From Actinomycetes bacterium (lineage in GTDB: Bacteria > Actinomycetota > Acidimicrobiia > Acidimicrobiales > Ilumatobacteraceae), in assembly GCA_025356335.1 (NCBI GenBank), contig JANXUF010000145.1, positions 31,371 to 95,370 of the forward strand: DNA of 64,000 bases, written 5' to 3'. Positions 51,725-61,168 of the stretch are shown piece by piece (position 1 is the first letter of the stretch; each line of letters starts with the position of its first letter). Position numbers and translations under genes: made by a program. The notes below the pieces were generated by a model. It was not told the origin of the DNA. It was given only the letters and a program-made list of their open reading frames with translations, and did not search any database.

Positions 51725-53137
51725 TCAGGTGATCGCCAGGATTTCAGCACCGCGTTCGAATCCTGTCGCCGTCGCCAATGGCGTCGCCGTCTTCGAGCCA
51801 ACATCGACCCGCCAGAGCCGATCGCCTGTCGAGACGACGGCCAGCGAATCGTCCGGTGTCCATTGTGCCCACTGGCCCCAGGTGGCCGAACGGATCGGGT
51901 TGGTGATCGCCGGCGTCGCAGCGGTAGTGGCAGTCCCGACGGTGGCAGTCCCGACGGTGGCCGTCCCGACGGTGGTGGCGGCAGGCGTCTGCGTCGTCGG
52001 GAGCGGCAGCGTTGTGGCCGTACCGGTGGCGAAGTCGACGAGTTGAACGGCGCCGTGGACATAGGCGAATGGGCCGCGATCGCCAGAGGCGACGACAAGC
52101 GCGAGCGTGCCGGTGTGGTCGAAGACGACCTGCGAATACCGCCCTCCGCTCGGCAGGGTGACGGAAGCACCGCCGGCGCCGTACAGCACCAGGCCACACG
52201 AGCCGTTCGCGCTGCACACGACCTCGGCATAGAAGCCATGCTGCACCGCCACCAGCAGTCCGTCGTTGAGCCGCGTCACCGTTCCTGCCGGGTCGACCAC
52301 GTACCCGCGACCGTCTGGACCGGTGAACGCCGGGCGACAATCAGCGGTCGTACCAACCAGCGCCGACGCAACGAATTCGAACGTCGATGCCAGCGTCACC
52401 GTCGTCACAACCTGTGCGGCAGATCCGGGGTGGACCGCGACATGGCGGAGTGCGAGCGCACCGCTCGACTCGGCTGCGACCCACAGCGTTCCATCGGAAC
52501 ACGCAGCCGTGGCGTCGCCCCCTGCGTCACCCGAGGAATAGGGAACGGCCGTCGCCCCTGATCCGCTGATACCGATCGCCGACCTCGTCGGACCGAGGTC
52601 CACGGCGATCGGCACCGCGGTCGCTGTACCGGTCGCGAGGTCGATGCGCGACAGCAGCGTTCCTTCGCGGTAGTCGAGGACGAACAGACCGAGGCCCGTC
52701 GCCTGGGCATCGATCGGTCCGATCGGTCCGATCGGTGCGATCAGGCCGGGAATCGTCGAATCCGTTCGAGCGCCGGCCGACGTCGGCACCGCTGCTGTCG
52801 CCGAGGTTGCCGCGGTGCCGTCGGTCCCGTTCAACGGGAGCGACGACGACGGGTTCGAGGTGATCGCCACCGTGGCCGAAGCACTCGGTGCCGAAGCAGT
52901 CGGCGCCCGAGCGGTCTCCGAGTGATTCGACGGCGCACCGGTCACCTCGACCGCGACGATGGCTGCCATGACGACGACGGCTCCGCCGGCGATCCAACGC
53001 CGCTTGGCGGAGGATCTCCGCCGCTTCGGCGACCGCTGGCGACCGAACGAGACGTCCAGCTCCGTCGATGCGTTACCGGCGGACGGGAACCGCCCCAGTG
53101 GTGACTGCCCCGACGAATCCCCCGAGGAGCCGACCAT
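51725..53137 (-). CDS. Membrane-anchored propeller-like protein, family member 2
   Basis: A 470-residue paralog. N-terminus with DVSFGRQR just before a basic stretch, one membrane helix (about 50-70), a Ser/Thr/Ala-rich linker (with a 9-base GPI repeat), then the extracellular domain: GISGSGATA, CSDGTLW, GPDGRGYVVDP, VVCSANGSCGLVLYG (C-x5-C) and TPDDSLAVVSTGDRLWRVDV. A coding 15-base repeat gives VGTAT units near 400. ATG 53137 follows TAGCCT by six bases. Function unknown. Confidence 0.75.
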   Translation of the reverse strand: MVGSSGDSSGQSPLGRFPSAGNASTELDVSFGRQRSPKRRRSSAKRRWIAGGAVVVMAAIVAVEVTGAPSNHSETARAPTASAPSASATVAITSNPSSSLPLNGTDGTAATSATAAVPTSAGARTDSTIPGLIAPIGPIGPIDAQATGLGLFVLDYREGTLLSRIDLATGTATAVPIAVDLGPTRSAIGISGSGATAVPYSSGDAGGDATAACSDGTLWVAAESSGALALRHVAVHPGSAAQVVTTVTLASTFEFVASALVGTTADCRPAFTGPDGRGYVVDPAGTVTRLNDGLLVAVQHGFYAEVVCSANGSCGLVLYGAGGASVTLPSGGRYSQVVFDHTGTLALVVASGDRGPFAYVHGAVQLVDFATGTATTLPLPTTQTPAATTVGTATVGTATVGTATTAATPAITNPIRSATWGQWAQWTPDDSLAVVSTGDRLWRVDVGSKTATPLATATGFERGAEILAIT

Positions 53138-53203
53138 CGCACCAGGCTACGCCAGGCCGCGTCGAGCGGGACCTTCGCCCTCCGTCGTGTCTGCCGAGCA
53201 TAT

Positions 53204-54595
53204 TCAGCTGACGATGACTGCCTTCCAGCCGTCGGCCACGGGGCCAGGGACGGGGAAGCGGGCGATGCTGTGATCGGCGAGTGCAATCCGTACCAACTGG
53301 CCGTTGTCGACGAACAATGCTGCGCCTCCGTCCGGCGTCCACAGCACCTGCAGCGAGCCGCTGGACGTGGCGGCCCGCCGTGACGAAGCCGATGGAGACC
53401 CCGACAGCGCTGCTCGGTCCAACGACGTGATGCGTCTCGACTGCATGTCGACGATCAGCACGTCCGTGACCGGCGACAGCGGTTGCTGAGGCGATCGGAC
53501 CACCAACGCGTGCGTTCCATCAGGGCTGAAGGAAACCTGCGTCTCCGGACCGCCGTTCAGTGACACCGTCGACGCAATGCCGCTGTGGAGCGTCAGGTAA
53601 CAGTTCGCACCGGCGTCGCAGACGCTCTCGACGAACGCCCCCTGTTGTGTCGAGAGCAGCAGACCGTCGCTTTCACGCTGCACCTCCCCCGTCGACGGAT
53701 CGACGATGTAGCCGCGGCCGTCGGGACCGCTGACGACCGGGCGGTCGTCCGTCGTCGTACCGAGGGACGAATCGAGCATCTGGCGAAGACCGTGGGTGAC
53801 GTCGACACTCTGGACGACGTCCGGGGCGATGCCAGGCCGGAACCGCAGCCGTTGCAGACTGGCGACGCTGCCGTGGGCGCCCGCTGCCAACACCCACACC
53901 GTGCCGTCGGAACACGGTGCCCAGCTACCGTCACTGACGTCACTCGCCCAGACGAGTTGCCGATTGCCGGACGAGCCGGTGGCGCCGACGATGTGATCCG
54001 TCGCCGACATGTCGGGCGGGCTGATGGTGAATCGCAGTACGCCGGTCGCCAGATCGAGGCGCGCCAGGCTCGGTCCGGAACCTTCGTTGAAGAAGTACAG
54101 CCCGAAGTTCGACGAGTTCGCATAGATGGGCGTCGTCACGCCGTCTGACGTGTTGCTGTTCGCTGACGAGTTCGCTGTCGTCGTGGACCCGGGTTCTGCT
54201 GAGTTCGGCCGGCCGTCGAGTGACGGTGACAACGTCGACGCCGACCTCGCCGGAGCAGGCGTCGACGCCGACGCCGACCTCGCCGGAGCAGGCGATGCCG
54301 GCGCCGCCTGCAGATCGGAGGCGACTTTGGTGTCGACATGCGTCACGAAGGCGAAGGCCGTCACTGCCGAGGCCACCATCGCCGCAACCACCCACCATCT
54401 CCTCGGAACCGACCGACGGCTCCGCCCAGTGCGCATTGCATCGCCGTCGGTCTGACCGCGGTAGGGCGAGATGCGCTTCGGTGGACCAGAACGGACATCG
54501 TCGCGGCTGTCAGCGTCGAAGCCGTCATCGTGATCCCCGAAGCGGATCAGTTCGATCTGCGGGCCGACAGCGTCGTCGGATGGCGGACGGAACAC
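53204..54595 (-). CDS. Membrane-anchored propeller-like protein, family member 3
   Basis: A 463-residue paralog. Acidic N-terminus (FRPPSDD), one membrane helix (about 68-88), linker with a repeated STPAPARSAS module, then the extracellular domain with CSDGTVWVLAAG, GPDGRGYIVDPSTG, SVCDAGANCYLTLHSG (C-x5-C), SFSPDGTHALVV and LWTPDGGAALFVDNGQL. The DxxFG juxtamembrane motif is replaced by DDGFDADSRDD. GTG 54595 follows TAGGCT by six bases. Unknown function. Confidence 0.75.
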   Translation of the reverse strand: MFRPPSDDAVGPQIELIRFGDHDDGFDADSRDDVRSGPPKRISPYRGQTDGDAMRTGRSRRSVPRRWWVVAAMVASAVTAFAFVTHVDTKVASDLQAAPASPAPARSASASTPAPARSASTLSPSLDGRPNSAEPGSTTTANSSANSNTSDGVTTPIYANSSNFGLYFFNEGSGPSLARLDLATGVLRFTISPPDMSATDHIVGATGSSGNRQLVWASDVSDGSWAPCSDGTVWVLAAGAHGSVASLQRLRFRPGIAPDVVQSVDVTHGLRQMLDSSLGTTTDDRPVVSGPDGRGYIVDPSTGEVQRESDGLLLSTQQGAFVESVCDAGANCYLTLHSGIASTVSLNGGPETQVSFSPDGTHALVVRSPQQPLSPVTDVLIVDMQSRRITSLDRAALSGSPSASSRRAATSSGSLQVLWTPDGGAALFVDNGQLVRIALADHSIARFPVPGPVADGWKAVIVS

Positions 54596-54672
54596 CAGTC
54601 GAGCCTATGCCATCGTCACGGCGGACGTCCCGTCAGCGCCAGCGTCGGTGCACGTGCGCCCTCGACGAGGCA

Positions 54673-56136
54673 TCAGTCGGTCAGGGCGTTGTTGGCGATG
54701 ACCTCGCCGTACCAGGCTGCGGAGTCCTTGAGTACCCGCTCCTGCGTCTGGAAGTCGACGTAGATGATGCCGAAGCGCTTGGAGTACCCCCACGCCCACT
54801 CGAAGTTGTCGAGCAGCGACCAGGCGAAGTAGCCACGCACGTCCGCTCCGGCCTCGATCGAGTCGAGGACCGCTCCGATATGGGTACGCAGATAGTCGAC
54901 CCGGTCATCGTCGTGAACTCGTCCGTCGTCATCTCGGCGATCGGGGAAGGCGGCACCGTTCTCGGTGATCATCAGCGGAACCGTCGGATAGGTCTCGTGC
55001 AGATGCATGAGCAGTTCGGTCAACGACCCAGGCTCGATCCGCCAACCCATGTCGGTATACGGACCATCCTGGGGCATCGAGTAGACGAAATCCGAACCAG
55101 GGAACGGCGTCGGGCCGCTGACACTGTTCGGGTCGTTCACCCAGACCCCGTTGTGGCCGGCGCGTAGCTCGGGTGTTCCAGCGGCAACCGTCGCCGGCGT
55201 GTAGTAGTTGACGCCGAGCAGATCGATCGCCACATTGATCGCCGCCAGGTCGCCTTGATGGACGAAGGACCAATCGGTGATCGCTGCACTGTCGGCGATG
55301 ACGTCCTGGGGGTATGTTCCTTCGAAAATCGGGTCGAGGAAGATGCGGTTCGACAGGCCTTCTGCCGCCCGCGCAGCGTCGACGTCGGCGTCGGAATCCG
55401 AGTTCGGTCTGACGACGGCGAGGTTCAGGGTGATCGAGACCTGAGCCGTCGCCGGCAGCGTCTGGCGAAGCGCTGTCGTTCCCCAGCCATGCGCCAACAG
55501 CAGATGGTGCACCGCAGTGAACGAGGCGGCATTGTCACGCAGCCCCGGCGCATGGACGCCTGCGGCGTGCCCGAGGAACGCCGAGCACCACGGCTCGTTC
55601 AAGGTCGTCCAGGTCGGAACCCGATCACCCAACGCTCCGGCCAATGCCGCTGCATAGTCAGCAAACCGGGCGGCCGTGTCGCGATGCAACCAGCCACCGG
55701 CATCCTGCAATACCTGTGGCAGATCCCAGTGGTAGAGCGTGATGAGCGGTGTGATCTGGTGGGCCAGTAGTTCATCGACGAGGCGTTTGTAGAAATCGAG
55801 ACCGACCGGGTTGACCGGTCCGCTGCCGGTGGGGACGACCCTCGACCATGACGTCGAGAACCGGTACGAATGCAAGCCGAGATCGGCCATCAGCGCTACG
55901 TCGGTAGCCATCCGGTGATAGTGGTCATCAGCGATGTCACCGGTGTCGCCGTCGCGGGTCATGCCGGCGGTGTGACTGAACGTGTCCCAGATCGACGGGG
56001 TCCGCCCACCTTCTGAAGCCGCTCCCTCGATCTGATAGGACGCCGTCGCCGCGCCCCAGATAAAGCCCGTCGGGAACGGCCTGACGATGGGGCCGGACAG
56101 TTCAGCACTCCGAGGGAAATCTGTGGTCATGCTCAT
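54673..56136 (-). CDS. GH1 beta-glucosidase
   Basis: A 487-residue glycoside hydrolase family 1 enzyme, cleaving beta-glucosides or beta-galactosides. Seen: FIWGAATASYQIEGA, acid/base Glu in TTLNEPWCS (near 178), nucleophile Glu in LMITENGAAF (near 385), and the WSLLDNFEWAWGYSKRFG block. Probably cytoplasmic. ATG 56136 follows TAGATT (minus strand, 56146-56151) by nine bases. It lies between family members 3 and 4 of the propeller cluster. Confidence 0.94.
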   Translation of the reverse strand: MSMTTDFPRSAELSGPIVRPFPTGFIWGAATASYQIEGAASEGGRTPSIWDTFSHTAGMTRDGDTGDIADDHYHRMATDVALMADLGLHSYRFSTSWSRVVPTGSGPVNPVGLDFYKRLVDELLAHQITPLITLYHWDLPQVLQDAGGWLHRDTAARFADYAAALAGALGDRVPTWTTLNEPWCSAFLGHAAGVHAPGLRDNAASFTAVHHLLLAHGWGTTALRQTLPATAQVSITLNLAVVRPNSDSDADVDAARAAEGLSNRIFLDPIFEGTYPQDVIADSAAITDWSFVHQGDLAAINVAIDLLGVNYYTPATVAAGTPELRAGHNGVWVNDPNSVSGPTPFPGSDFVYSMPQDGPYTDMGWRIEPGSLTELLMHLHETYPTVPLMITENGAAFPDRRDDDGRVHDDDRVDYLRTHIGAVLDSIEAGADVRGYFAWSLLDNFEWAWGYSKRFGIIYVDFQTQERVLKDSAAWYGEVIANNALTD

Positions 56137-56186
56137 CGAGCCCGAAATCTAGCGTCCTCGGTGCTCCGCGTCGTTCAGCACGCTGT

Positions 56187-57734
56187 TCAGGCGATCGCCA
56201 GCAGGTGCCATCCAACGTCGAGCGGTGAGGGCAGAACGTACGACGTCACGATGTCGGTTGCCACATCGATGCGCTCGAGATGGCCGCCGTCGATCAACAT
56301 CACGGTCGAACCGTCGGGTGTCCAGACGGGCGAGGTCGGTCCCGTCGGCGGCGTGAGGAAGTTCGCCGGCCCCCGAGCGCTGTCGACGACCGTGACCGCC
56401 CCGGTCGCCATGTCGACCATGCGCACACCCAGCGAAACCGTCGTCGGAGCAGCCCCGGTCACAGCCGACCTGTCCACCGACGGCACCAACAGGGCGTGGA
56501 GTCCGTCGGGGCTGAACGTCGCCCGCAGTGTCGTCTCATCGGGGAACGACACCGTCGGGAAGGCCTTGCTGTGCAACACCAGGCTGCACTGCGCCGACGC
56601 GTTGCAGGCGATCTCCGAATAGGCGTCGTGCTGTGCAGCAACCAGTTTCCCAGTGGTCAGGCGCTGGAAGCTCCCGTCCGGCGCGACGATGTAGCCCTGG
56701 CCGTTCGGTCCGCTGACGATTGGACGGTCGTCCGATGTCGTTCCGATCACGCCGTCGAGCGAGGCAATCGAAACCAGTGCCGATATGTCGATCTGCTGGA
56801 TCACCTCCGCTGCGCTGCCGGGATGCGCCCTGACGTGACGCAGCAACGCCTTGGGATAGTCCGGCCGGATCGTCGTCGTGTTGTCGACACCGAGCGACCA
56901 GTACGTGCCATCGGAGCACGGTGCGATCACCAGCCCTTCGACATCTCCGAGTGTCAATCCCGTTGCGGCCCCGCCCGACCCGTATACGGCGATGAACGAC
57001 CCAGAACCGCTGAAATTCGGTGGCGAAGGCTCGACGAGTCCGGTGTCGAGGTCGATGCGCGTGACGGAGTTGTTGCCGTCGTCGTTGACCGCGAAGAGAC
57101 CGAGATCCCGTGTGTTGGCGAACAGCCGTCCGACCCCGCCCGGCTGGCCCGCTGTCGTGTCTGTGGTGTCTGGCGGAGCGGCAATTTCGACACACGTCAT
57201 GCTGCCGCGGTCGTCGGGCGTGTCCGGTGCCCTCGTGCACTCGTAGGAGGCACAGTGCGGAGGTATCGACGGTGGACCCGTACCTCCGTCGACCGGGAAT
57301 GTCGTCGGGCAGTCGAGGTGGAACGGGGCCACTGCGGTTGGGCTGATCAGCACCGTTGCCTGCGTTGAGGGAGCACCGGGCACCGTCGCCTTGTCCGTCC
57401 CTGGCCGATCACCTCCGGGGGAAGCGGTCCCCGAAGCGATCGACGTCGCCTCCGTGGTCGGCACCGGCACCGCCCGAGATGTCGGCCGACGACGACCGCC
57501 GAAAACGAAGGCGACGACGACGATCATCGCCACCACCACGACGATGGCCCAGCGTGTGTCGATGCGGCCCGTTGCGCCGGCGTGACCCCGTTGCCGCCTT
57601 CGTCTGCGGCGTCCGCCGAAGGCAATGTCATCGACTCCGCTGCCGCCGCCACGCTCGCTGGTTGCTGCCCCGCGATGCGCGTCGTCGAAGCCGAACGGAT
57701 CGGAATCGCCATCGTCGAACGGCGGGCCGGACAC
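56187..57734 (-). CDS. Membrane-anchored propeller-like protein, family member 4
   Basis: A 515-residue paralog. N-terminus rich in Asp and Gly, DDIAFGGRRRRRR before one membrane helix (about 60-80), a longer linker with CPTTFP and CASYECTR cysteines, then the extracellular domain with CSDGTYWSLG, GPNGQGYIVAP, EIACNASAQCSLVLHS (C-x5-C), FSPDGLHALLVPS and WTPDGSTVMLIDGGHLERIDV. GTG 57734 lies 15 bases after xseB, so it is co-transcribed with xseAB rather than carrying its own promoter. Unknown function. Confidence 0.75.
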   Translation of the reverse strand: MSGPPFDDGDSDPFGFDDAHRGAATSERGGGSGVDDIAFGGRRRRRRQRGHAGATGRIDTRWAIVVVVAMIVVVAFVFGGRRRPTSRAVPVPTTEATSIASGTASPGGDRPGTDKATVPGAPSTQATVLISPTAVAPFHLDCPTTFPVDGGTGPPSIPPHCASYECTRAPDTPDDRGSMTCVEIAAPPDTTDTTAGQPGGVGRLFANTRDLGLFAVNDDGNNSVTRIDLDTGLVEPSPPNFSGSGSFIAVYGSGGAATGLTLGDVEGLVIAPCSDGTYWSLGVDNTTTIRPDYPKALLRHVRAHPGSAAEVIQQIDISALVSIASLDGVIGTTSDDRPIVSGPNGQGYIVAPDGSFQRLTTGKLVAAQHDAYSEIACNASAQCSLVLHSKAFPTVSFPDETTLRATFSPDGLHALLVPSVDRSAVTGAAPTTVSLGVRMVDMATGAVTVVDSARGPANFLTPPTGPTSPVWTPDGSTVMLIDGGHLERIDVATDIVTSYVLPSPLDVGWHLLAIA

Positions 57735-57749
57735 GGGCGTCGACGGCCG

Positions 57750-57992
57750 TCAGTTGCGCGTATCGAGTTGCGACACGACCTGATCGATCTGCAACCTGGC
57801 GTGTTGGATGCGGTCCCGACAGAGACTGATCAGCACGCTCGCCCGTTGCACCCGTTCCGCCAGATGGTCGACGTCGACCGACGTCGATTCGAGTTCACGG
57901 AGGATCGATTCGATCTCCGCCATCGCCGATGCGTATCCGACCTCGGTCGTCGCCCCTGAACCAGTTGCCGACGGATCTGCTTGAGCACTCAT
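57750..57992 (-). CDS. xseB: Exodeoxyribonuclease VII small subunit
   Basis: An 80-residue helical protein that with XseA forms the single-strand-specific exonuclease VII. Seen: YASAMAEIESILRELES, VDHLAERVQRASVLIS and the RIQHARLQIDQV helix, matching the XseB pattern. ATG 57992 is preferred over an upstream GTG. Downstream of xseA on the same strand. Confidence 0.88.
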   Translation of the reverse strand: MSAQADPSATGSGATTEVGYASAMAEIESILRELESTSVDVDHLAERVQRASVLISLCRDRIQHARLQIDQVVSQLDTRN

Positions 57993-58074
57993 TCTTCGCG
58001 ACTGTATCCATGGCACCATGTGTTCGGTCTCCAGGCAGCCACCCGAGTCGGGGCATCGATTTCAGCTCGCGCCT

Positions 58075-59406
58075 TCAGGTCACCGTGCTGGAGATGACCC
58101 CGTCGGCGAGTTGCGTCGTCAACTCCTCGCCGGATTGCACGTCGTCCGGCGAGCGCACGACCGTGCCGTCACCGCGTGTGGTGATGCTCCAACCCCGCGC
58201 CAGCGTCGCCTGCGGGTCGAGCGTCTTGACCCGCTCCTGGCGACCGTTGAGCACGGCGGTGGCGAGGTCGAGGTGGCGGCGAGCCTCCCCAGAAACCTTC
58301 GTGGCAGCCCGTTCGATCGTGGCGCTCTGTTCGGTGATTGCCCGTCTGACCAGCGTCGGTAGCTGCGCCTCCGCACTGCTCAAGCGTTGTGCTGCGAGGC
58401 TGATTGCAGACGTCGTCTGCAATGCCACCCGGTGGGCGAGATCCTCGAGGCGGGCGTTTGTTCGTGCAAGTTTCTCCGTCGAGGTGTTGGCGATGCGGAG
58501 CCAGTGACGGTCGAGTTCGTCGGTGAAGGCGGTGACGCGTTCGATCAGGAACCCGGCACAGGCTGTCGGGGTCTTCAACGAGGCGTGGGCCACATCGTCG
58601 GCGATCGAACGGTCGATCTCGTGACCGAGCCCGGTGATGACGGGCAGTGCGCAGAAGGCGATCGCCTCGGCGATCGGTTCAGCGTCGAAAACGGCGAGGT
58701 CGGTGCGTGAGCCCCCGCCTCTGATGACGACGATGACGTCGAGCTTCGGGCTCAGCGCAAGGGTCCGAATCGCACGTGAGACGTCATCGACGGCGAACTC
58801 GCCCTGCACCCGACAGTCGATGATCCGCAACTGGAAGCCGAATTCGCTGCGGCGTATCTCGTCTGCGAAGTCGTGCCATGCAGCTCCGGAGAGGCTGGTG
58901 ACAACGCCGACGCGCAACGGTACTGGAGACAGCCGTTTGTGGCGGTTGGCGTCGAACAGGCCGGCGGCGGCGAGACGGCGGACCACGGCGTCACGTTGTT
59001 GCAGCATGTCGCCGAGCGTGTAGCGCGGATCGATGCCGAACATCTTCAGGCTGAGCTTGCCGTTCTGCACCCACACGTCGAGGCTGCCCTGGATGCGTAC
59101 CTTCATCCCGTTGCCGAGTTGCAGGCGGTTCCTGGCGAGCAACGGTCGCAGCTTGATCCGCGCCGGGGCGAAGAAGCTGACGTCCAGCGCTGCACGTTTG
59201 CCGTCGTCCATCGTCTCGACGAGTTGGAAGTAGGCATGTGGTCCGTTCTCCCGCCATCCCTGGATCTCGCCGCGGACCCAGACACCGTCGAAGAAGCGGC
59301 GGCGCAACGCCTGGTTGATCTCCTGTGTGAGTTCACTGACGCCGTACGTCGGGACCCCGGCGTCGTCCTCGATGAGGTCGTCGAAGTCAAACCCTGGCTG
59401 GCTCAT
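58075..59406 (-). CDS. xseA: Exodeoxyribonuclease VII large subunit
   Basis: A 443-residue XseA: N-terminal OB-fold (about 20-110, VWVRGEIQGWRENG), then the catalytic domain with VVIRGGGSRTDLAVFD and LPVITGLGHEIDRSIADDVAH, and a C-terminal coiled-coil. Acts with XseB in repair of single-strand DNA. ATG 59406 follows TAGAGT (minus strand, 59415-59420) by eight bases. Confidence 0.95.
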   Translation of the reverse strand: MSQPGFDFDDLIEDDAGVPTYGVSELTQEINQALRRRFFDGVWVRGEIQGWRENGPHAYFQLVETMDDGKRAALDVSFFAPARIKLRPLLARNRLQLGNGMKVRIQGSLDVWVQNGKLSLKMFGIDPRYTLGDMLQQRDAVVRRLAAAGLFDANRHKRLSPVPLRVGVVTSLSGAAWHDFADEIRRSEFGFQLRIIDCRVQGEFAVDDVSRAIRTLALSPKLDVIVVIRGGGSRTDLAVFDAEPIAEAIAFCALPVITGLGHEIDRSIADDVAHASLKTPTACAGFLIERVTAFTDELDRHWLRIANTSTEKLARTNARLEDLAHRVALQTTSAISLAAQRLSSAEAQLPTLVRRAITEQSATIERAATKVSGEARRHLDLATAVLNGRQERVKTLDPQATLARGWSITTRGDGTVVRSPDDVQSGEELTTQLADGVISSTVT

Positions 59407-59445
59407 CTCCGCCGACTCTACGGCCGAGTCCGAGGCGGACGGGAA

Positions 59446-59847
59446 TCAGGCTGGTGACGCCAGACCGGTGGTCGTCTCGGTGCCGTGGCGCTTGAGACGG
59501 ACATTCCAGCCGATAACTCCGGCACCGACGAGGACGAGGACGACGGTGTCGAACGCGAAGATCTTCCTTGCATCGTCGTGGGCGTCGACGCATGGATCGC
59601 GCGTGTAGGCCAACGGTGTCTGGCCAGCAGGCATCTGCTTCAGTGGGGGAAGCGGTGTCTCGACCGGAGCGGACGAGAACGCCGAGTTACAGGTGAACGT
59701 CACGGTCACTCCGAGCCGTTTGGCGGTGGTGGAGTCGATACCGACGGCGAGCGTGTCGTGAGGCGGCCGGAAAGCCGAGAGCAGGATGACGGCGACGTAC
59801 CACAGCCCGACAACAGCGAGGACGATCAGGGAGTTCTTCGACTTCAT
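59446..59847 (-). CDS. Two-pass membrane protein of unknown function
   Basis: A 133-residue protein with an N-terminal membrane helix (about 5-25, LIVLAVVGLWYVAVILL) and a C-terminal one (about 98-118), with a polar loop between them holding two cysteines (TCNS, DPCVD). No family recognised. ATG 59847 has a textbook -35/-10 promoter directly upstream. Immediately upstream of xseA on the same strand. Confidence 0.72.
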   Translation of the reverse strand: MKSKNSLIVLAVVGLWYVAVILLSAFRPPHDTLAVGIDSTTAKRLGVTVTFTCNSAFSSAPVETPLPPLKQMPAGQTPLAYTRDPCVDAHDDARKIFAFDTVVLVLVGAGVIGWNVRLKRHGTETTTGLASPA

Positions 59848-59856
59848 GGCGCCCGC

Positions 59857-59885
59857 AGTGTGTCGGAGTCGCCAGAGGATGTCAA
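59857..59885 (-). promoter_or_regulatory. Canonical promoter TTGACA-N17-CACACT
   Basis: On the minus strand, TTGACA (59885-59880) is 17 bases upstream of CACACT (59862-59857), which is nine bases before the ATG at 59847. This is the clearest sigma70-like promoter in the window, and the resulting mRNA would have almost no leader. Confidence 0.8.
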
Positions 59886-59968
59886 GGCACTCAGCGAAGC
59901 GGGGCCCGCTGTGCGAAAGCGATGCGCGAAAGCGATGCGCGAAAACAACTGTGTCACACCCCCTCGTC

Positions 59969-61168
59969 ATGATGCTGCTGATGAATCCGTTCGAGGTGAT
60001 CCTGCTGTTAGTCGTTGCCATCGGCATCGGTGCCACCGCCGCGATCGTCTGGTCCGCCCGACGGGCGGACCGTACTGACATCACGCTCGGCTTGGCTGTA
60101 CAGCAGTCGGTCGCTGAAGCGGTCAATGCTGCCGTCGCTGATGCCAGGCTCGAGGCCACGTACGAACGCGACATGGCCGTTCAGGCTGCGTTGCGGCAGG
60201 GCGCTGTTCTCAACCGGGAGCAGTTGGCATCCGGGCTGCAGGCCGGCACGACGGAGGTCGGCCAGGTGCGCGACGAGATGCGGGTCGAACTGCAGCGCCT
60301 CGGGGCGATCGTCCAGCAGTTGGGTCAACGCAGCTCGGAACAGTTCGGACGGGTCGAGGCGACGATGCGCGCCCAAGGCGAGATCACCCAGATGCTGTCG
60401 ACATCGACGTCCGCCTTGAAGGAGGCGTTGGCGAGCACCAAGGCGCGCGGGCAGTGGGGTGAGCGGATGGCGGAGGACGTGTTGCGCCTCGCCGGTTTTC
60501 AGGAGAACATCAATTACGTCAAGCAGACGGCCATCGATGGTGCACGGGCGATGCCCGATTTCACCTTCACGATGCCGAAGGGCCACGTGCTCTACATGGA
60601 CGTCAAGTTCCCGCTGTCGGCATACCTGCGCTTTCTCGAAGCCCAGACCGAGGCGGAACGTTCTGCGCACCGGGCTACCTTTGTCCGGGACGTGCGGCTG
60701 CGTGTCAAGGAATTGGCCGACCGCGACTACCAGTCCACCGGCACGAAGCCGGCAGTCGATTACGTGCTGCTGTTCCTGCCGAACGAGACGATCTCGGCGT
60801 TCATCCACGAGAACGATCCCGATCTGATCGAACACGCGCTCGGCCGCAAGGTCGTGCTCTGTTCGCCGCTGACGTTGTTCGCATTCCTCGGCGTGATCCA
60901 TCAGGCGTTCGACAACTTCGTGGTCGAGCGGACGTCGGACGAGATCCTCACGTTGCTCGGCACCTTCAGCCAGCAGTGGGGCAAGTACACCGACAGCCTC
61001 GACAAGGTGCAATCGAAGTTCGAGACCGTGCAGAAGGAGTTCGAGCAACTGAACGGCGCGCGCAGACGGCAATTGGAAAAGCCGTTGCGACAACTCGAAG
61101 ATCTCCGTCAGACACGTGGGCTACCGATCGATACGGAGCTGTTCAACGTCTTCGAACTCGGTGCCTGA
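59969..61168 (+). CDS. rmuC: DNA recombination protein RmuC
   Basis: A 399-residue RmuC-family protein, which limits inversion at short repeats and may act at replication forks. N-terminal membrane helix (about 5-25), coiled-coil (about 35-145), then the PD-(D/E)XK-like nuclease core: GQWGERMAEDVLRLAGF, PDFTFTMPKG, YMDVKFPLSAYLRFL with the conserved Asp and Lys, and DYVLLFLPNE. ATG 59969 chosen; ATG codons at 59972 and 59981 are also in frame. A 13-base repeat GCGAAAGCGATGC lies just upstream (59913-59938). Confidence 0.93.
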   Translation: MMLLMNPFEVILLLVVAIGIGATAAIVWSARRADRTDITLGLAVQQSVAEAVNAAVADARLEATYERDMAVQAALRQGAVLNREQLASGLQAGTTEVGQVRDEMRVELQRLGAIVQQLGQRSSEQFGRVEATMRAQGEITQMLSTSTSALKEALASTKARGQWGERMAEDVLRLAGFQENINYVKQTAIDGARAMPDFTFTMPKGHVLYMDVKFPLSAYLRFLEAQTEAERSAHRATFVRDVRLRVKELADRDYQSTGTKPAVDYVLLFLPNETISAFIHENDPDLIEHALGRKVVLCSPLTLFAFLGVIHQAFDNFVVERTSDEILTLLGTFSQQWGKYTDSLDKVQSKFETVQKEFEQLNGARRRQLEKPLRQLEDLRQTRGLPIDTELFNVFELGA

